A stretch of DNA of 64,000 nucleotides from Pararobbsia alpina_A. Lineage in GTDB: Bacteria; Pseudomonadota; Gammaproteobacteria; Burkholderiales; Burkholderiaceae. The translations under genes were made by a program, and so were the position numbers. Positions 9,537-18,982 of this stretch are shown here, piece after piece; position 1 is the first letter of the stretch, and each line of letters starts with the position of its first letter. The notes beneath the pieces are model-generated. The model did no database searches and was not told the DNA's origin. It was given only the letters and a program-made list of their open reading frames with translations. The stretch is from the NCBI RefSeq assembly GCF_965118125.1, contig NZ_OZ221287.1, forward strand, positions 2,790,001-2,854,000. Direction: 5' to 3'.

Positions 9537-10250
9537 CTACACTTCCAGCCATTCCTTGCGGACCTGAGCGTTGTGCTTCAACTCGTCCGGCGTGCCCTCG
9601 AAGACGATATGTCCATGACCCATGACATAGACGCGCTGCGAGATATCGAGTGCGATCGCGAGTTTCTGCTCGATCAACAGCACCGATACGCCGCGTTCCT
9701 TGAGCGCCTGCAGATACTCGCCCACGAGCGTCACCATCTTGGGCGCCAGGCCTTCCGTCGGTTCGTCGATCAGGATGAGATCCGGGTCGCCCATCAGCGT
9801 GCGGCATAGCGTCAGCATCTGCTGCTCCCCGCCCGACAGCACACCCGCAGCCGTGTTTTCGCGTTCCTTGAGCCGGGGAAACATGCCGTACATATCGGCC
9901 ATCGCCCAACGCGACTTCGCCCTGCGCTGATTACGCTTCTGCCCCAAAAGCAGGTTCTCGCGCACGGTCAACGCCGGAAAAATATCGCGGTTCTCCGGGA
10001 CATAGCCGATCCCCAGCTGTGCGATTTCAAACGTGTGTCGACCGAGGATCTCCCTGTCGCGAAAGCGCACCGACCCCGTGGCCTTGACCATGCCGAGAAT
10101 CGTCTTCGCCATGGTCGAGCGGCCGACGCCATTGCGTCCGAGCAGCGTCACAATCTCGCCTTCATCCACATGCACATCCACGCCCTGGAGAATGTGGCTC
10201 TTGCCGTAGTAAGCGTGCAGTCCTTGCACGGTCAGCATCGTGCGATCCAT
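9537..10250 (-). CDS. livF: Branched-chain amino acid-type ABC transporter ATPase LivF
   Basis: 237 residues. The family is clear from the order of motifs: signature LSGGEQQML, Walker B LILIDEPTEGLAP and the LivF-type C-terminus. The Walker A is GRNGVGRST, with Arg at residue 44 (codon 10119-10121) in place of the catalytic Lys. The stop of livG and this ATG overlap as TGATG; a GTG at 10253 is an alternative start. It is the last gene of the five-gene operon and forms the cytoplasmic ATPase pair with LivG. The related family imports branched-chain amino acids, but similar cassettes also take up amides, urea and aromatic acids, so the substrate is unknown. Confidence 0.92.
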   Translation of the reverse strand: MDRTMLTVQGLHAYYGKSHILQGVDVHVDEGEIVTLLGRNGVGRSTMAKTILGMVKATGSVRFRDREILGRHTFEIAQLGIGYVPENRDIFPALTVRENLLLGQKRNQRRAKSRWAMADMYGMFPRLKERENTAAGVLSGGEQQMLTLCRTLMGDPDLILIDEPTEGLAPKMVTLVGEYLQALKERGVSVLLIEQKLAIALDISQRVYVMGHGHIVFEGTPDELKHNAQVRKEWLEV

Positions 10251-11023
10251 CACTGCTCTCCCTCGGCAAGACTTTCATCGAGCGTAGTGCCGAGATACGC
10301 CTCCTTGACCTTGCTGTCGTTACGGATCGCTTCAGGGGTGCCCGTCGCCACGACCTCGCCATAGACCAGCACTGAAATTCGATCCGCCAGACCAAACACA
10401 ACACCCATATCGTGCTCGACCATGACCAGCGTTTTGCCCACCGTCACGGTGCGAATCAGTTCCACGGCCTGGTCGGTTTCCGAGCGGCTCATGCCGGCCG
10501 TCGGCTCATCGAGCAGAATCACCTCGGCACCACTGGCGATCGTGATGCCGATTTCGAGCGCGCGTTGCTCAGCGTAGGTCAACAAGCCGGCCTGAGTGTC
10601 GCGAAGCCGTTGAAGGCCGATCAACTCCAGCACTTCGTCTGCACGTTCACGTGCGTCGTGCAACTTCGCGAGGCGATGCCAGAACGAGTACTTGTAGCCG
10701 AGCGACCACAACACGGCACAGCGCAGATTCTCGAACACCGAGAGCCGGTGAAAGATATTGGTGATCTGGAAACTGCGCGACAGCCCCATGCGGTTGATCA
10801 CAAAAGGCTGGAGTCCGCCAATCTCTACGCCGTTGAGCTTCACCGAGCCGGAGCTCGGCGTGCTGCGGCCCGAGATCAGGTTGAAAGTCGTCGACTTGCC
10901 CGCCCCATTGGGTCCGATCAGCGCGTGACGCTCCCCCTTCGGAATACTCAGGTTGATGCCCCGAATGATCTCCGTCTGGCCAAAGCGCTTGCGCACGTCC
11001 GTCAACTCGAGTGCCGCAGTCAT
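10250..11023 (-). CDS. livG: Branched-chain amino acid-type ABC transporter ATPase LivG
   Basis: 257 residues from the ATG at 11023, which overlaps the livM stop by 4 bases (ATGA). It has Walker A GPNGAGKST (canonical Lys present), the Q-loop region RSFQITNIF, a degenerate signature LTYAEQRALE in place of LSGGQ (usual in LivG proteins), Walker B VILLDEPTAGM and the switch His in MVEHDM. The same frame stays open far upstream through livM, but that part is an out-of-frame shadow. It should pair with LivF beneath the LivH-LivM membrane channel. Confidence 0.95.
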   Translation of the reverse strand: MTAALELTDVRKRFGQTEIIRGINLSIPKGERHALIGPNGAGKSTTFNLISGRSTPSSGSVKLNGVEIGGLQPFVINRMGLSRSFQITNIFHRLSVFENLRCAVLWSLGYKYSFWHRLAKLHDARERADEVLELIGLQRLRDTQAGLLTYAEQRALEIGITIASGAEVILLDEPTAGMSRSETDQAVELIRTVTVGKTLVMVEHDMGVVFGLADRISVLVYGEVVATGTPEAIRNDSKVKEAYLGTTLDESLAEGEQ

Positions 11024-12333
11024 ACGCCGCCTCCTGCGATCTCTGTCTGTACCTGATCCCAGTCGCGACGGACTTGCGCCACCGCCCACCGCCCGCAAAG
11101 CCCACCCAGCACCCAGAGCACGGCAGCGACGCTCCAGGGCTTGAATGAAGCGGCGTCGAAGGCGAAGCCGGCTAACGTCATGCCGGTGCCGTTGTCGCTG
11201 TCGAACTGCAGCTTGTAGACGAGTTCGACCGTCAGGATCAACGCTGCGAGCACAATCAAGCCGGCACACGACGCCATCGCATACGACGGCACCATGCGGC
11301 CCAGCTTGCGTGCGCTGATCAATGGCACCTGCTTCATCAGCACGCTCGCAATGCCACCCGGCACGAACATGACGGCAAGCACGAAGAAGAGGCCCAGATA
11401 GAGCAGCCATGCATGGGTCAGGCTCGAGAGCGCGACAGCGAACAGCACGAAGATGACGGCGCCGATAACGGGCCCGAAGAAGAAGCCACTGCCGCCGATG
11501 AACGTGGCCAGCAAGACGCCGCCGGATTGCACCGCACCGACATTCTCGGCCGTCACGATTTCGAAGTTGATGACCGACAGGCCGCCCGCGATGCCAGCGA
11601 AAAATGCCGACAGGATCATGACCAGATAGCGCACCCGCCGCGTGTCGTAGCCGACGAACTCGGCCCGCTCGGGATTGTCGCGCACGGCGTTGGCCATACG
11701 ACCCAGCGGCGTCTGCGTCCACGCATACATCGCAATCATCGACAGCAGGCACCAGACCGCAATGAGGTAGTACACCTGGAGGCTGGAGCCATACGTGATA
11801 CCGAGCACCGCATGGCCGACCACGCGGTTTGTCGAGACCCCGCCTTCACCGCCAAAGAAGTCGGGAAACATCAGCGAACTCGCGTAGACCATCTCGCCGA
11901 TGCCGAGCGTGATCATGGCGAACGTGGTGCCCGCTTTCTTCGTGGTCACATAACCGAACAGCACGCCGAATAGCGCGCCGCCGAGGCCACCCACAATCGG
12001 TAGCAGCGACACCGGCAGCCAGATAACGCCTGCGCCGATTGCGTTGAGCACGTGCACGGCAACAAAGGCACCGAGACCGGAATAGATCGCATGACCGAAG
12101 GACAACATGCCGGACTGACCGAGCAGCATGTTGTACGACAGCGCGAAGATAATCATGATCCCCATCTGCGACAAGAGCGCGATGGAGAACCTGCTCGAGA
12201 AGCACAGCGGCATCGCCAGCATCACCAGGACAGTCGCCCCCCAGATGCCAAAGCGTACGAGCTGGCCGCGGCGCTCGCGCGGACGGTGCTCGGCCGCCGC
12301 CGGCTCGTAGCGTTGCTGCGTTGTTGTTTTCAT
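11020..12333 (-). CDS. livM: Branched-chain amino acid-type ABC transporter permease LivM
   Basis: 437 residues with roughly ten or more hydrophobic segments. It carries the LivM hallmark stretches ALSYNMLLGQSGMLSFGH and AENVGAVQSGGVLLATFIGG. It starts 3 bases after livH ends and overlaps livG by 4 bases, consistent with tight translational coupling. The C-terminal part, after ~330, carries one or two extra membrane segments and a short Trp-rich tail, making it longer than many family members. The role is inner-membrane permease subunit. Confidence 0.95.
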   Translation of the reverse strand: MKTTTQQRYEPAAAEHRPRERRGQLVRFGIWGATVLVMLAMPLCFSSRFSIALLSQMGIMIIFALSYNMLLGQSGMLSFGHAIYSGLGAFVAVHVLNAIGAGVIWLPVSLLPIVGGLGGALFGVLFGYVTTKKAGTTFAMITLGIGEMVYASSLMFPDFFGGEGGVSTNRVVGHAVLGITYGSSLQVYYLIAVWCLLSMIAMYAWTQTPLGRMANAVRDNPERAEFVGYDTRRVRYLVMILSAFFAGIAGGLSVINFEIVTAENVGAVQSGGVLLATFIGGSGFFFGPVIGAVIFVLFAVALSSLTHAWLLYLGLFFVLAVMFVPGGIASVLMKQVPLISARKLGRMVPSYAMASCAGLIVLAALILTVELVYKLQFDSDNGTGMTLAGFAFDAASFKPWSVAAVLWVLGGLCGRWAVAQVRRDWDQVQTEIAGGGV

Positions 12334-12336
12334 AGT

Positions 12337-13284
12337 CTAGCCTTCGCGGGTTCCCATCAGGCCGGACGGGCGCACGATCAGCATCACCACCATCAGCAAG
12401 TAAGGCAGCACCGGAGCCATCTGCGACAACGTGAGCGTCCACACCGACGACAGCACGGTCGCGCTCGTCACATGGACGCCGGCGAGCGCGAACAGATCGG
12501 CGAGCGAGGCGTTGATGGCCACCGCGAACGTCTGCAGCAATCCGATCAAAAGTGAGGCGACGAAGGCGCCGCCGAGCGAACCCATGCCCCCCACCACGAC
12601 CACGACGAACACGATCGTGCCGACCGACGCGGCCATCGAAGGCGCAGTCACAAACGCATTGCCGCCGATCACCCCAGCCAGACCCGCCAGCGCAGCGCCG
12701 CCCGCGAACACGAGCATGAACACGCGCTGTACGTTGTGGCCGAGCGCTTCGACCATCTGCGGATGCGTCAAAGCAGCCTGAATCACGAGTCCGATGCGAG
12801 TGCGTGTCAGCGTCAGGTACATGGCGACGAGCATCAACACCGACACGAGCATCATGAAGGCGCGGTACTTCGGAAACGTCGACGTGAACACCTGAAACAG
12901 CGGGCCATCGAGCTCGGGCGGAATGCGGTACGGCACTGCAGCCTGCCCCCACGCCAGCTTGACACCCTCTTCGATCAGATAAGCGAGGCCGAACGTGAAC
13001 AACAGCTCTGCGACATGTCCGTACTTGTGAACGGTGCGCAGGCCGAAGCGCTCGACCAACGCACCGACCACCACCACGAGCAGCGGTGCAAGAACCAGCG
13101 CTGGCCAGAACCCAAGGTGGCTCGCAATCGTGTACGCGAAATACGCGCCGAGCATGTAAAAGCTGGCGTGCGCGAAATTGAGCACGCCCATCATGCTGAA
13201 GATCAGCGTAAGGCCCGACGACAACAAGAACAGCAGCAGCCCGTAGCTGATGCCGTTCAGCAGGGAGATGACGAAGAATTCCAC
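12337..13284 (-). CDS. livH: Branched-chain amino acid-type ABC transporter permease LivH
   Basis: 315 residues, strongly hydrophobic. It begins FFVISLLNGISYGLLLFLLSS and contains GVLNFAHASFYMLGAYFAYT, both typical of LivH. The late motif VVVVVGGMGSLGGAFVASL is the conserved cytoplasmic loop that contacts the ATPases. It lies 13 bases behind the binding-protein gene and 3 bases ahead of livM. The role is inner-membrane permease subunit. The substrate is not determined by this subunit. Confidence 0.95.
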   Translation of the reverse strand: MEFFVISLLNGISYGLLLFLLSSGLTLIFSMMGVLNFAHASFYMLGAYFAYTIASHLGFWPALVLAPLLVVVVGALVERFGLRTVHKYGHVAELLFTFGLAYLIEEGVKLAWGQAAVPYRIPPELDGPLFQVFTSTFPKYRAFMMLVSVLMLVAMYLTLTRTRIGLVIQAALTHPQMVEALGHNVQRVFMLVFAGGAALAGLAGVIGGNAFVTAPSMAASVGTIVFVVVVVGGMGSLGGAFVASLLIGLLQTFAVAINASLADLFALAGVHVTSATVLSSVWTLTLSQMAPVLPYLLMVVMLIVRPSGLMGTREG

Positions 13285-13297
13285 GTGCTGCTCACCT

Positions 13298-14542
13298 CTA
13301 TTGCGGGCGCTTCATCTGGCACGTGGTCGGCAAGCTCGCGGAAGGCGCATCGAGAACGGCATCCGTACGCCAGCCGTAGCCGGTCCCTTCCTGGTCGTAT
13401 TTGATGTCCTTGCCGTCGGCCTTGACCCAGGTGCTGATGACCAGCGGCTGTTGCAGCTGATGATCGGCTGCGCGCATCTCCACGTTGCCGTTCAGACTCT
13501 GCACCTTCATGCCCTCGAGCGCATGAGCCACCTTGACGGGGTCCGTCGAATGCGTTTGCTTGAAAGCCTGGCTCAACATGTTCAGCGCCGTATAGGACGC
13601 GATCACATAGTAGTCGTCGTTGTACTTCTTCTTGAAGGCATCGAACAGCTGGCCCGCTTGTGCCGGGTTGCCGCTCGTGTTCGGACCGAAATAGCCGATG
13701 TACTTGACGTGCTCCGCGCCGGCTGCACCCATGGCCGTCGGCACGCCCGTGGTGGGCGCATAGTAGGTGTAGAAGTTAGCCGTGACGCCCGCGTCCTTGC
13801 TTGCCTTCACCAACAGCGCGAGGTCGCTGCCCCAGTTGCCGGTGATCACCGTATCCGCGCCCGACGACTTGATCTTGCTGGCGTACGGGGAGAAATCCTT
13901 GACCTTGGCCAGCGGGTGGAAATCGTCGCCGACAATTTCGATGTCCGGGCGCTTGCGCTTGAGGGCTTCCTGGGCTTTCTTCGACACGTCGTGGCCGAAG
14001 GAATAGTCCTGGTTGATCAGATAGACCTTCTTGACGTGCGGATCCTTCGCAAGATACGTCGTCAGCGCCTCCATTTTCATATCGGAGTTGGCATCGAATG
14101 CGAAGTGCCAGTAGTCGCACTTGGCATTGGTCATCGCCGGATCGACCGCGGCGTAGTTCAGGTAAATGATTTCCTTGCCGGGATTACGCTCGTTGTATCG
14201 CGACACAGCGTCTTCGAGCGCCATGCCGACTGAAGAGCCGTTGCCCTGCACGATATAGCGGATACCCTGATCGGCGGCTTCATTGAGAAGCGTGAGGCTT
14301 TGCTGGGGCGACAAGTTATTGTCGAATCCGACCACTTCGAGTTTCGGACCGCCGGTCCAGTTTTGCTGGTTGGCGAGGTCTGCCACGAACTGCCAGCTGT
14401 GCAGTTCGTTGGTCCCCAATGAACCCATCAGGCCAGACAGCGGATCGATAAACGCGATCTTCACTGTCTCTGCATGCGCGGTACCCGAAGCGAGGGCGAT
14501 GACGGCGGATGCACCCGCCAGAATGCAACGCATTTTCTTCAT
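13298..14542 (-). CDS. Periplasmic substrate-binding protein of the liv-type ABC transporter
   Basis: 414 residues from the ATG at 14542, which has GGAG about 6 bases upstream; the longer open frame to 14653 is arginine-rich and lacks this support. A signal peptide is evident (AGASAVIALASGTAHA, then ETVKIAFIDPLSG). The mature protein is a type-1 periplasmic-binding fold (Peripla_BP_6) with typical stretches LTLLNEAADQGIRYIVQGNGSS and KVYLINQDYSFGHD. It is the first gene of the operon and should define the ligand. The family binds Leu/Ile/Val, but related proteins bind urea, amides or aromatic acids, and I cannot tell which from the sequence. Confidence 0.92.
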   Translation of the reverse strand: MKKMRCILAGASAVIALASGTAHAETVKIAFIDPLSGLMGSLGTNELHSWQFVADLANQQNWTGGPKLEVVGFDNNLSPQQSLTLLNEAADQGIRYIVQGNGSSVGMALEDAVSRYNERNPGKEIIYLNYAAVDPAMTNAKCDYWHFAFDANSDMKMEALTTYLAKDPHVKKVYLINQDYSFGHDVSKKAQEALKRKRPDIEIVGDDFHPLAKVKDFSPYASKIKSSGADTVITGNWGSDLALLVKASKDAGVTANFYTYYAPTTGVPTAMGAAGAEHVKYIGYFGPNTSGNPAQAGQLFDAFKKKYNDDYYVIASYTALNMLSQAFKQTHSTDPVKVAHALEGMKVQSLNGNVEMRAADHQLQQPLVISTWVKADGKDIKYDQEGTGYGWRTDAVLDAPSASLPTTCQMKRPQ

Positions 14543-15034
14543 TCGATGTCTCCGACGACTGTTGAATCGATTCTTTGTTCGATTTTCTCTACCGCGTCTA
14601 CGCTTTGCTGCGTTACTGCGGGTCATCTCGTGTCGAAGCGCGACCCATTGCACGCAGCGGCTCGTTTCGGGCGCGTCCGGCTTGCAGGCAGGGGACGCTC
14701 TGGCGAGCTGGCTCGATGGTAAGGGCCGGGCACCACAAAGGCGAGGTCAGTTTCGGACGCAAAAGAGTGCGCCGCGGACACGGATGCCGCCGGAACGGCT
14801 GTGCTCCTTGGTGTGCGGGGAGGAACTGCGGCGGGCTAGGATTTGTACGTAAGCGGAAGTCCTATTCGTGAAAACCAGTGAGTGCGCCGGCCGTTTGTGC
14901 AGGTCGGTTCGATCGGCTGTCGTCGACTGTGGAGTCAACAGGTGGACGTGACCGTCGGACGCAACAGCACAAGGCTCGTGTGGCCAGCGCATCTCGCTTG
15001 TGCGGGCTGCCGGACTCCTGCCCTACGCTCTGCT
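14543..15034. other. Intergenic gap upstream of the liv-type operon
   Basis: About 490 bases between the end of the secreted hydrolase gene and the start of the binding-protein gene, both leftward. It presumably holds the operon promoter and perhaps a terminator. I saw no consensus -35/-10 pair on the minus strand, no tRNA and no credible small gene. Confidence 0.5.
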
Positions 15035-15991
15035 CTAACGAAGATTCGCTTGAAAAAACGCGAGCGCCATCTCGTCTAACTGCTGGTGAAAGACGGTCCG
15101 ATCGAAGTCGTTCGCATCGACGCAAATGCCCGGCTCTTTGCTCTTCACCGCCGCAGGACATGGAGCAAGAAACGCAAAATGCGCCGCGTTGGGAACGATG
15201 TGAAATTCAGGTTTTTGAGGAAGCAGTTTGACGATTGCGTCAGCATGGCGCGGGAGCACGCCGGAACCACCGAATTGGGAAGCCCAAAGCTGAATGGGCG
15301 CTTTCACATTCTTCAGGCTGTCCGCAGACGGGAATGCATCGAAGGGATCCGCCAGCACAAAGGCTTTGATCCGCGCGTCATGCGTCAGATGGTCGGTGGG
15401 CACCTCTCCACTCTTGACCTGCTTGCAAATCGGAGCTCTCGGGTCCGGGCACGTAATATCGGCGTGCGGGAAATCCGGATTACCACCCGCTAACACCAGG
15501 CCCGTGTAGCCGCCGCGCGAAAAACCAAAGAAGCCGATCCGTTGCGGGTCGATTCTGGCCGCGTCGGGAGCGGCGCTCAGCATGTAGTCGATAAGCCGCT
15601 TGATGTCCGTCGGTCGCTCGACGAACACCGACATATCGTCGGCGCGACTCATATCTGAGAAGGTATCGCCCGGATGATTGATCGCCGCGACGACAAAGCC
15701 CGCGTCGGCAAGGGTCTGGGCGAGGTCTCGGTGTCCGAGGTACGAACCGCCATAGCCGTGTGAAATGACAACGAGGGGAAGCTTGTCGCCAACGGTCGGA
15801 CAATCGCGCCGTCCCTTCAGGACATAGGGACCGACCGGCACCTCTTGGGGAGGCTCTGCACAGGGTGTCCACACAATGGCTTTCAACGCCGGACCGCCGG
15901 AATCGGCGGGGATCTGCGCGAACTTGATTCCCGCGGCGTGTGCAATCGCCGTGGACACGCACAACAAAACGGCCAGGATGAACGTTTTCAT
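15035..15991 (-). CDS. Secreted alpha/beta-hydrolase (dienelactone-hydrolase-like)
   Basis: 318 residues with an N-terminal signal peptide (FILAVLLCVSTAIAHA). It has the oxyanion-hole motif HGYGG, the nucleophile elbow GFSRGG (Ser), a likely acid in the stretch AFVLADPFDAF or later, and the late His in NAAHFAFLAPC. This is the layout of the secreted predicted dienelactone hydrolase / PAF-acetylhydrolase-like group. Several paired cysteines fit a periplasmic or exported location. It is divergent from the TPR gene at 16122. The substrate is unknown. Confidence 0.85.
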   Translation of the reverse strand: MKTFILAVLLCVSTAIAHAAGIKFAQIPADSGGPALKAIVWTPCAEPPQEVPVGPYVLKGRRDCPTVGDKLPLVVISHGYGGSYLGHRDLAQTLADAGFVVAAINHPGDTFSDMSRADDMSVFVERPTDIKRLIDYMLSAAPDAARIDPQRIGFFGFSRGGYTGLVLAGGNPDFPHADITCPDPRAPICKQVKSGEVPTDHLTHDARIKAFVLADPFDAFPSADSLKNVKAPIQLWASQFGGSGVLPRHADAIVKLLPQKPEFHIVPNAAHFAFLAPCPAAVKSKEPGICVDANDFDRTVFHQQLDEMALAFFQANLR

Positions 15992-16121
15992 GTGGTTTTG
16001 AGGAAACGAAGAATCTCAAGTTTTGGGAGATTGTGCCGTCATCTTCAAGAACTGCTCTCGACGGCTGCGCGAACACATACGAGGCTTCGAGGCCCCCAAG
16101 TATCGACCCAACCGACTCCCT

Positions 16122-17576
16122 GTGCGTACTGTCGCGAAAATAGTTGCTTTGATTCTGTTGAGCGCTTCATCCGCACATGGAAACGTTCGCTTGCAGCGCG
16201 ATAGTGGCGTCTCCATGCAACATAGACGCATGGAGACTTCATTCTTCCTCGGCGGAAATCCTTACACTCCGGCTCTGGAAACGCGTGTCCAGGCGCATCT
16301 GTATTTCAGACTTGGGTTACTCGACCTGAGGAGTCAGCGCTTCGCGGACGCAGTCGATGATTTCACCCGAGAGCTGAACCTTACATCTAGCTTTGCGGCG
16401 CTTGTTAACCGACAACTTGCCTATCGGGAACTCGGCAACCTCGATGCAGCTCTGCTCGATGGAAACGAGGCTGTGAAGAAGGCACCGATGCGCGAGCTTT
16501 CATATCGCGAACGCGCTCAGACCTATTTCGCGAGACACGACGATCAAGCCACGATAAGGGACTATTCCACCGCGATCGCTCTTGAGCCCGGCGATGCGTA
16601 TGCCTGGCTCGGCCGTGCCATTGCGCGCTACCACTCCAACGCTCCATCCGATGCGATGCAGGATGCCGCGCATGCCATGGACATTGCACCGACGGACGAT
16701 TGGGTCAGCTATCGCGCAGGCCTGGCCCAACTGGATGCCCATCAATACACCGATGCCGTTCAATCGTTCAACGCAGCGATCCGTCTCGCCCCGAAGGACA
16801 CGCGTCGCTACCTGGACCGAGCTAAGGCCTACGATGCACTCGGAGATATAAGCAGCGCCCTATCTGACGTGAAAGCAGCCTTGGCGCAAAACCCTGACGA
16901 CAAAGAAGCTCTTTTCCGAAGCGCGCTACTGTATGAACACGCGGGCGACTACAGGCGTGCTATTGCTGAGTACACATACCTGATCGATCACGGCAATCCG
17001 TCCGCTTCAGCGTATCAATATCGCGCCGACGATTTCATGACGCTAGGACAGGATGCTCTGGCAGTGCGGAGTGTCGACGATGCGCTCCGGATCAAACCAG
17101 ACTATCGTCCCGCGAAGTTTCTGAAGATGCGTTTGGCGTTCTACACGCACGACTACGCGCGAGCGCTTGAGTATGGTCGCAATCTTCTGTCTGCCGGACA
17201 CGGCAGCATGACTGCTTACCACCTCATTTGGTATCACCTTTCTGCAACGGTTGCGAACAAGGACGACCAACGCGTATTGACCGAGACTGCAGACCATCTC
17301 GATACAACAGAATGGCCGCTGCCCGTCGTCGCTTTCTATCGCGGGCATCTCGACGAGCAACAACTTGTCTCTGCGGCTCAGACAGGAGATTCAGAGACTT
17401 CCAGATCGCAAACCTGCGAAGCGTACGCGTACATCGGAGCGCTCTATCTGGGAGAAAACCGAGTGAATGATGGTCGGAGGTATATCGATCAGGCTCTCGA
17501 TGTCTGCCCGCCAGGTTTCGTCGAAAACGAGCTAGCCATGCATGAGCGTGCAGACCCGAGCGCTCGACACCAGTGA
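16122..17576 (+). CDS. Exported tetratricopeptide-repeat protein
   Basis: 484 residues if started at the GTG at 16122, directly ahead of a signal-like segment (VAKIVALILLSASSAHG). The frame is open from a TTG at 16023. The rest is a run of 34-residue TPR units, e.g. LYFRLGLLDLRSQRFADAVD, ALVNRQLAYRELGNLDAAL and DAYAWLGRAIARYHSNAPSD, with typical spaced Ala/Gly/Tyr positions. TPR arrays are protein-binding scaffolds, and nothing here names a partner. The end overlaps the open frame of the next gene by 4 bases. Confidence 0.8.
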   Translation: MRTVAKIVALILLSASSAHGNVRLQRDSGVSMQHRRMETSFFLGGNPYTPALETRVQAHLYFRLGLLDLRSQRFADAVDDFTRELNLTSSFAALVNRQLAYRELGNLDAALLDGNEAVKKAPMRELSYRERAQTYFARHDDQATIRDYSTAIALEPGDAYAWLGRAIARYHSNAPSDAMQDAAHAMDIAPTDDWVSYRAGLAQLDAHQYTDAVQSFNAAIRLAPKDTRRYLDRAKAYDALGDISSALSDVKAALAQNPDDKEALFRSALLYEHAGDYRRAIAEYTYLIDHGNPSASAYQYRADDFMTLGQDALAVRSVDDALRIKPDYRPAKFLKMRLAFYTHDYARALEYGRNLLSAGHGSMTAYHLIWYHLSATVANKDDQRVLTETADHLDTTEWPLPVVAFYRGHLDEQQLVSAAQTGDSETSRSQTCEAYAYIGALYLGENRVNDGRRYIDQALDVCPPGFVENELAMHERADPSARHQ

Positions 17577-17686
17577 TGAGGGAGAGTGATGTCCATCACT
17601 TACGCTTAACTAGTACGCGCTGCCGGGCGTATCAAAGGATGGCGTTCTGCTCCCCAACCCGAACGCGGACCAACCTTGCAGCGCAA

Positions 17687-18103
17687 ATGAGCTCTACCTT
17701 TTCCAATGATTTGCAGGCAGCCTTCATGAGACAGCTACGGTCCCGTTATGAGCAAACATACTCGGGACCGCTGTTGACGTCGGAGGACATGGAAAGCTGG
17801 ACAGAAATCGTCGGCTCGACGCGCCGTAACGCGTACGACGCGATGGGTCGGCATCTAGCAATCGGGTTTCACGAGGGCCGACTTCCCTTCTGGTTTTGTG
17901 ACGCAGTCGCTATCGCTGTAATCCGGTTCGCGTATGAGGACCTCTCCACGTCGGGCGAAGACGCGTGGCCCCCGTTATTCAGCGAGGTATATCTAGCTTT
18001 TGACGCGGGCGAACTCGGTCCTCCGGGAACAGATCCGATCGAGGACCACACCCGTCCCATGATTGCGAAAATAGTACATATGTTGGGCAGCAACGCCTCG
18101 TGA
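17687..18103 (+). CDS. Small protein of unknown function
   Basis: 138 residues from the ATG at 17687 (MSSTFSNDL), a soluble, mostly helical sequence with a Trp-rich centre (ESWTEIVGSTRRNAYDAMGR, PFWFCDAVA). The frame is open from 17573, but the upstream part looks non-coding. There is no signal peptide and I recognise no family. It follows the TPR gene on the same strand and precedes a small exported protein. A role linked to those neighbours is possible but unsupported. Confidence 0.55.
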   Translation: MSSTFSNDLQAAFMRQLRSRYEQTYSGPLLTSEDMESWTEIVGSTRRNAYDAMGRHLAIGFHEGRLPFWFCDAVAIAVIRFAYEDLSTSGEDAWPPLFSEVYLAFDAGELGPPGTDPIEDHTRPMIAKIVHMLGSNAS

Positions 18104-18257
18104 CCGATTCCGGCCGAACGCAACCTCACTCGAGCGACGGCGTTCGGCCCCACGCGGACCTTCAGATTTTCTGAAATCGGCCGTTCATAAAGCACAGTCG
18201 GTACGTCGTGCATCGCGCCGTGGCATGTTTGAGTCAACTCGGTTTGGAGCAATGGAT

Positions 18258-18764
18258 ATGAAGGTCGCTACGAAGCGTTTGTGTGGGACGGTGTTTGTCG
18301 CGCTGCTTTTGGTTCTCTCAGACAATGCGCTCGCCGACAGCGTCGCACCTCAGTCCTTCTCGGTAGATCCGAAGATCGAAAAAATCGCCGAAGCGTACGC
18401 ATTGGACGCGGTCGATCTCGCGGCAGGACGCTATGCGACAAAACTCAATTGGTCGGATGCGAGCGTTGCTGACGTAGAGAAGATTTTGGGCCAAATGAGC
18501 CTGACGTACGCGAGCACGGCCCCAAAACCCACAGATGAACAGGTCATGGCTTTCGCAAAGGTGTTCGGAAGTTACGTGGGCGAGGTATATCGCCGTAATC
18601 ACGGAGGCCAATGGGGTATCGTCACGCTCGGCGGCGAGCATTATCCAGGCATGCAAACCGCGGCCGGAACTGACTTTTGGCCTTGGGGACGAGCATTCGA
18701 TCGAATTAAAAAGGGCGCCGACGAGGATATTGCCGCGTACTACAGTGTGCTGCTGAAGAAATAG
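18258..18764 (+). CDS. Small exported protein of unknown function
   Basis: 168 residues from the ATG at 18258, which has GGAG at 18246-18249; the ATG at 18252 is too close to it. The signal peptide is clear (GTVFVALLLVLSDNALA). The mature part ends in FWPWGRAFDRIKKGADEDIAAYYSVLL and contains GSYVGEVYRRNHGGQWG, which together suggest a defined fold seen in small exported hypothetical proteins. I cannot name it with confidence. Confidence 0.65.
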   Translation: MKVATKRLCGTVFVALLLVLSDNALADSVAPQSFSVDPKIEKIAEAYALDAVDLAAGRYATKLNWSDASVADVEKILGQMSLTYASTAPKPTDEQVMAFAKVFGSYVGEVYRRNHGGQWGIVTLGGEHYPGMQTAAGTDFWPWGRAFDRIKKGADEDIAAYYSVLLKK

Positions 18765-18982
18765 ACAACCGAGCGCCTTCTAGTTCCAACGGCTTCGATG
18801 CGAACGAGGTTTCGACAGAACGACGCGCGTGCGACGGGCGTCTGATATTGGCTGGCCGAGTACGGCTCCATGAGACCGACTGCAGACGACCCGGAGCAGA
18901 CGATCATGCCATGCGTGCGACTGACCGCTCTCCCTTCAATAGCTGACCCAACGAATGCCGGAAAAATAACCCCATCGCCTAC

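Noticed and set aside
11024..11752. 5' extension of the LivG frame to 11752
   Set aside because: Out-of-frame shadow of livM; LivG begins at the ATG at 11023, which overlaps the livM stop.
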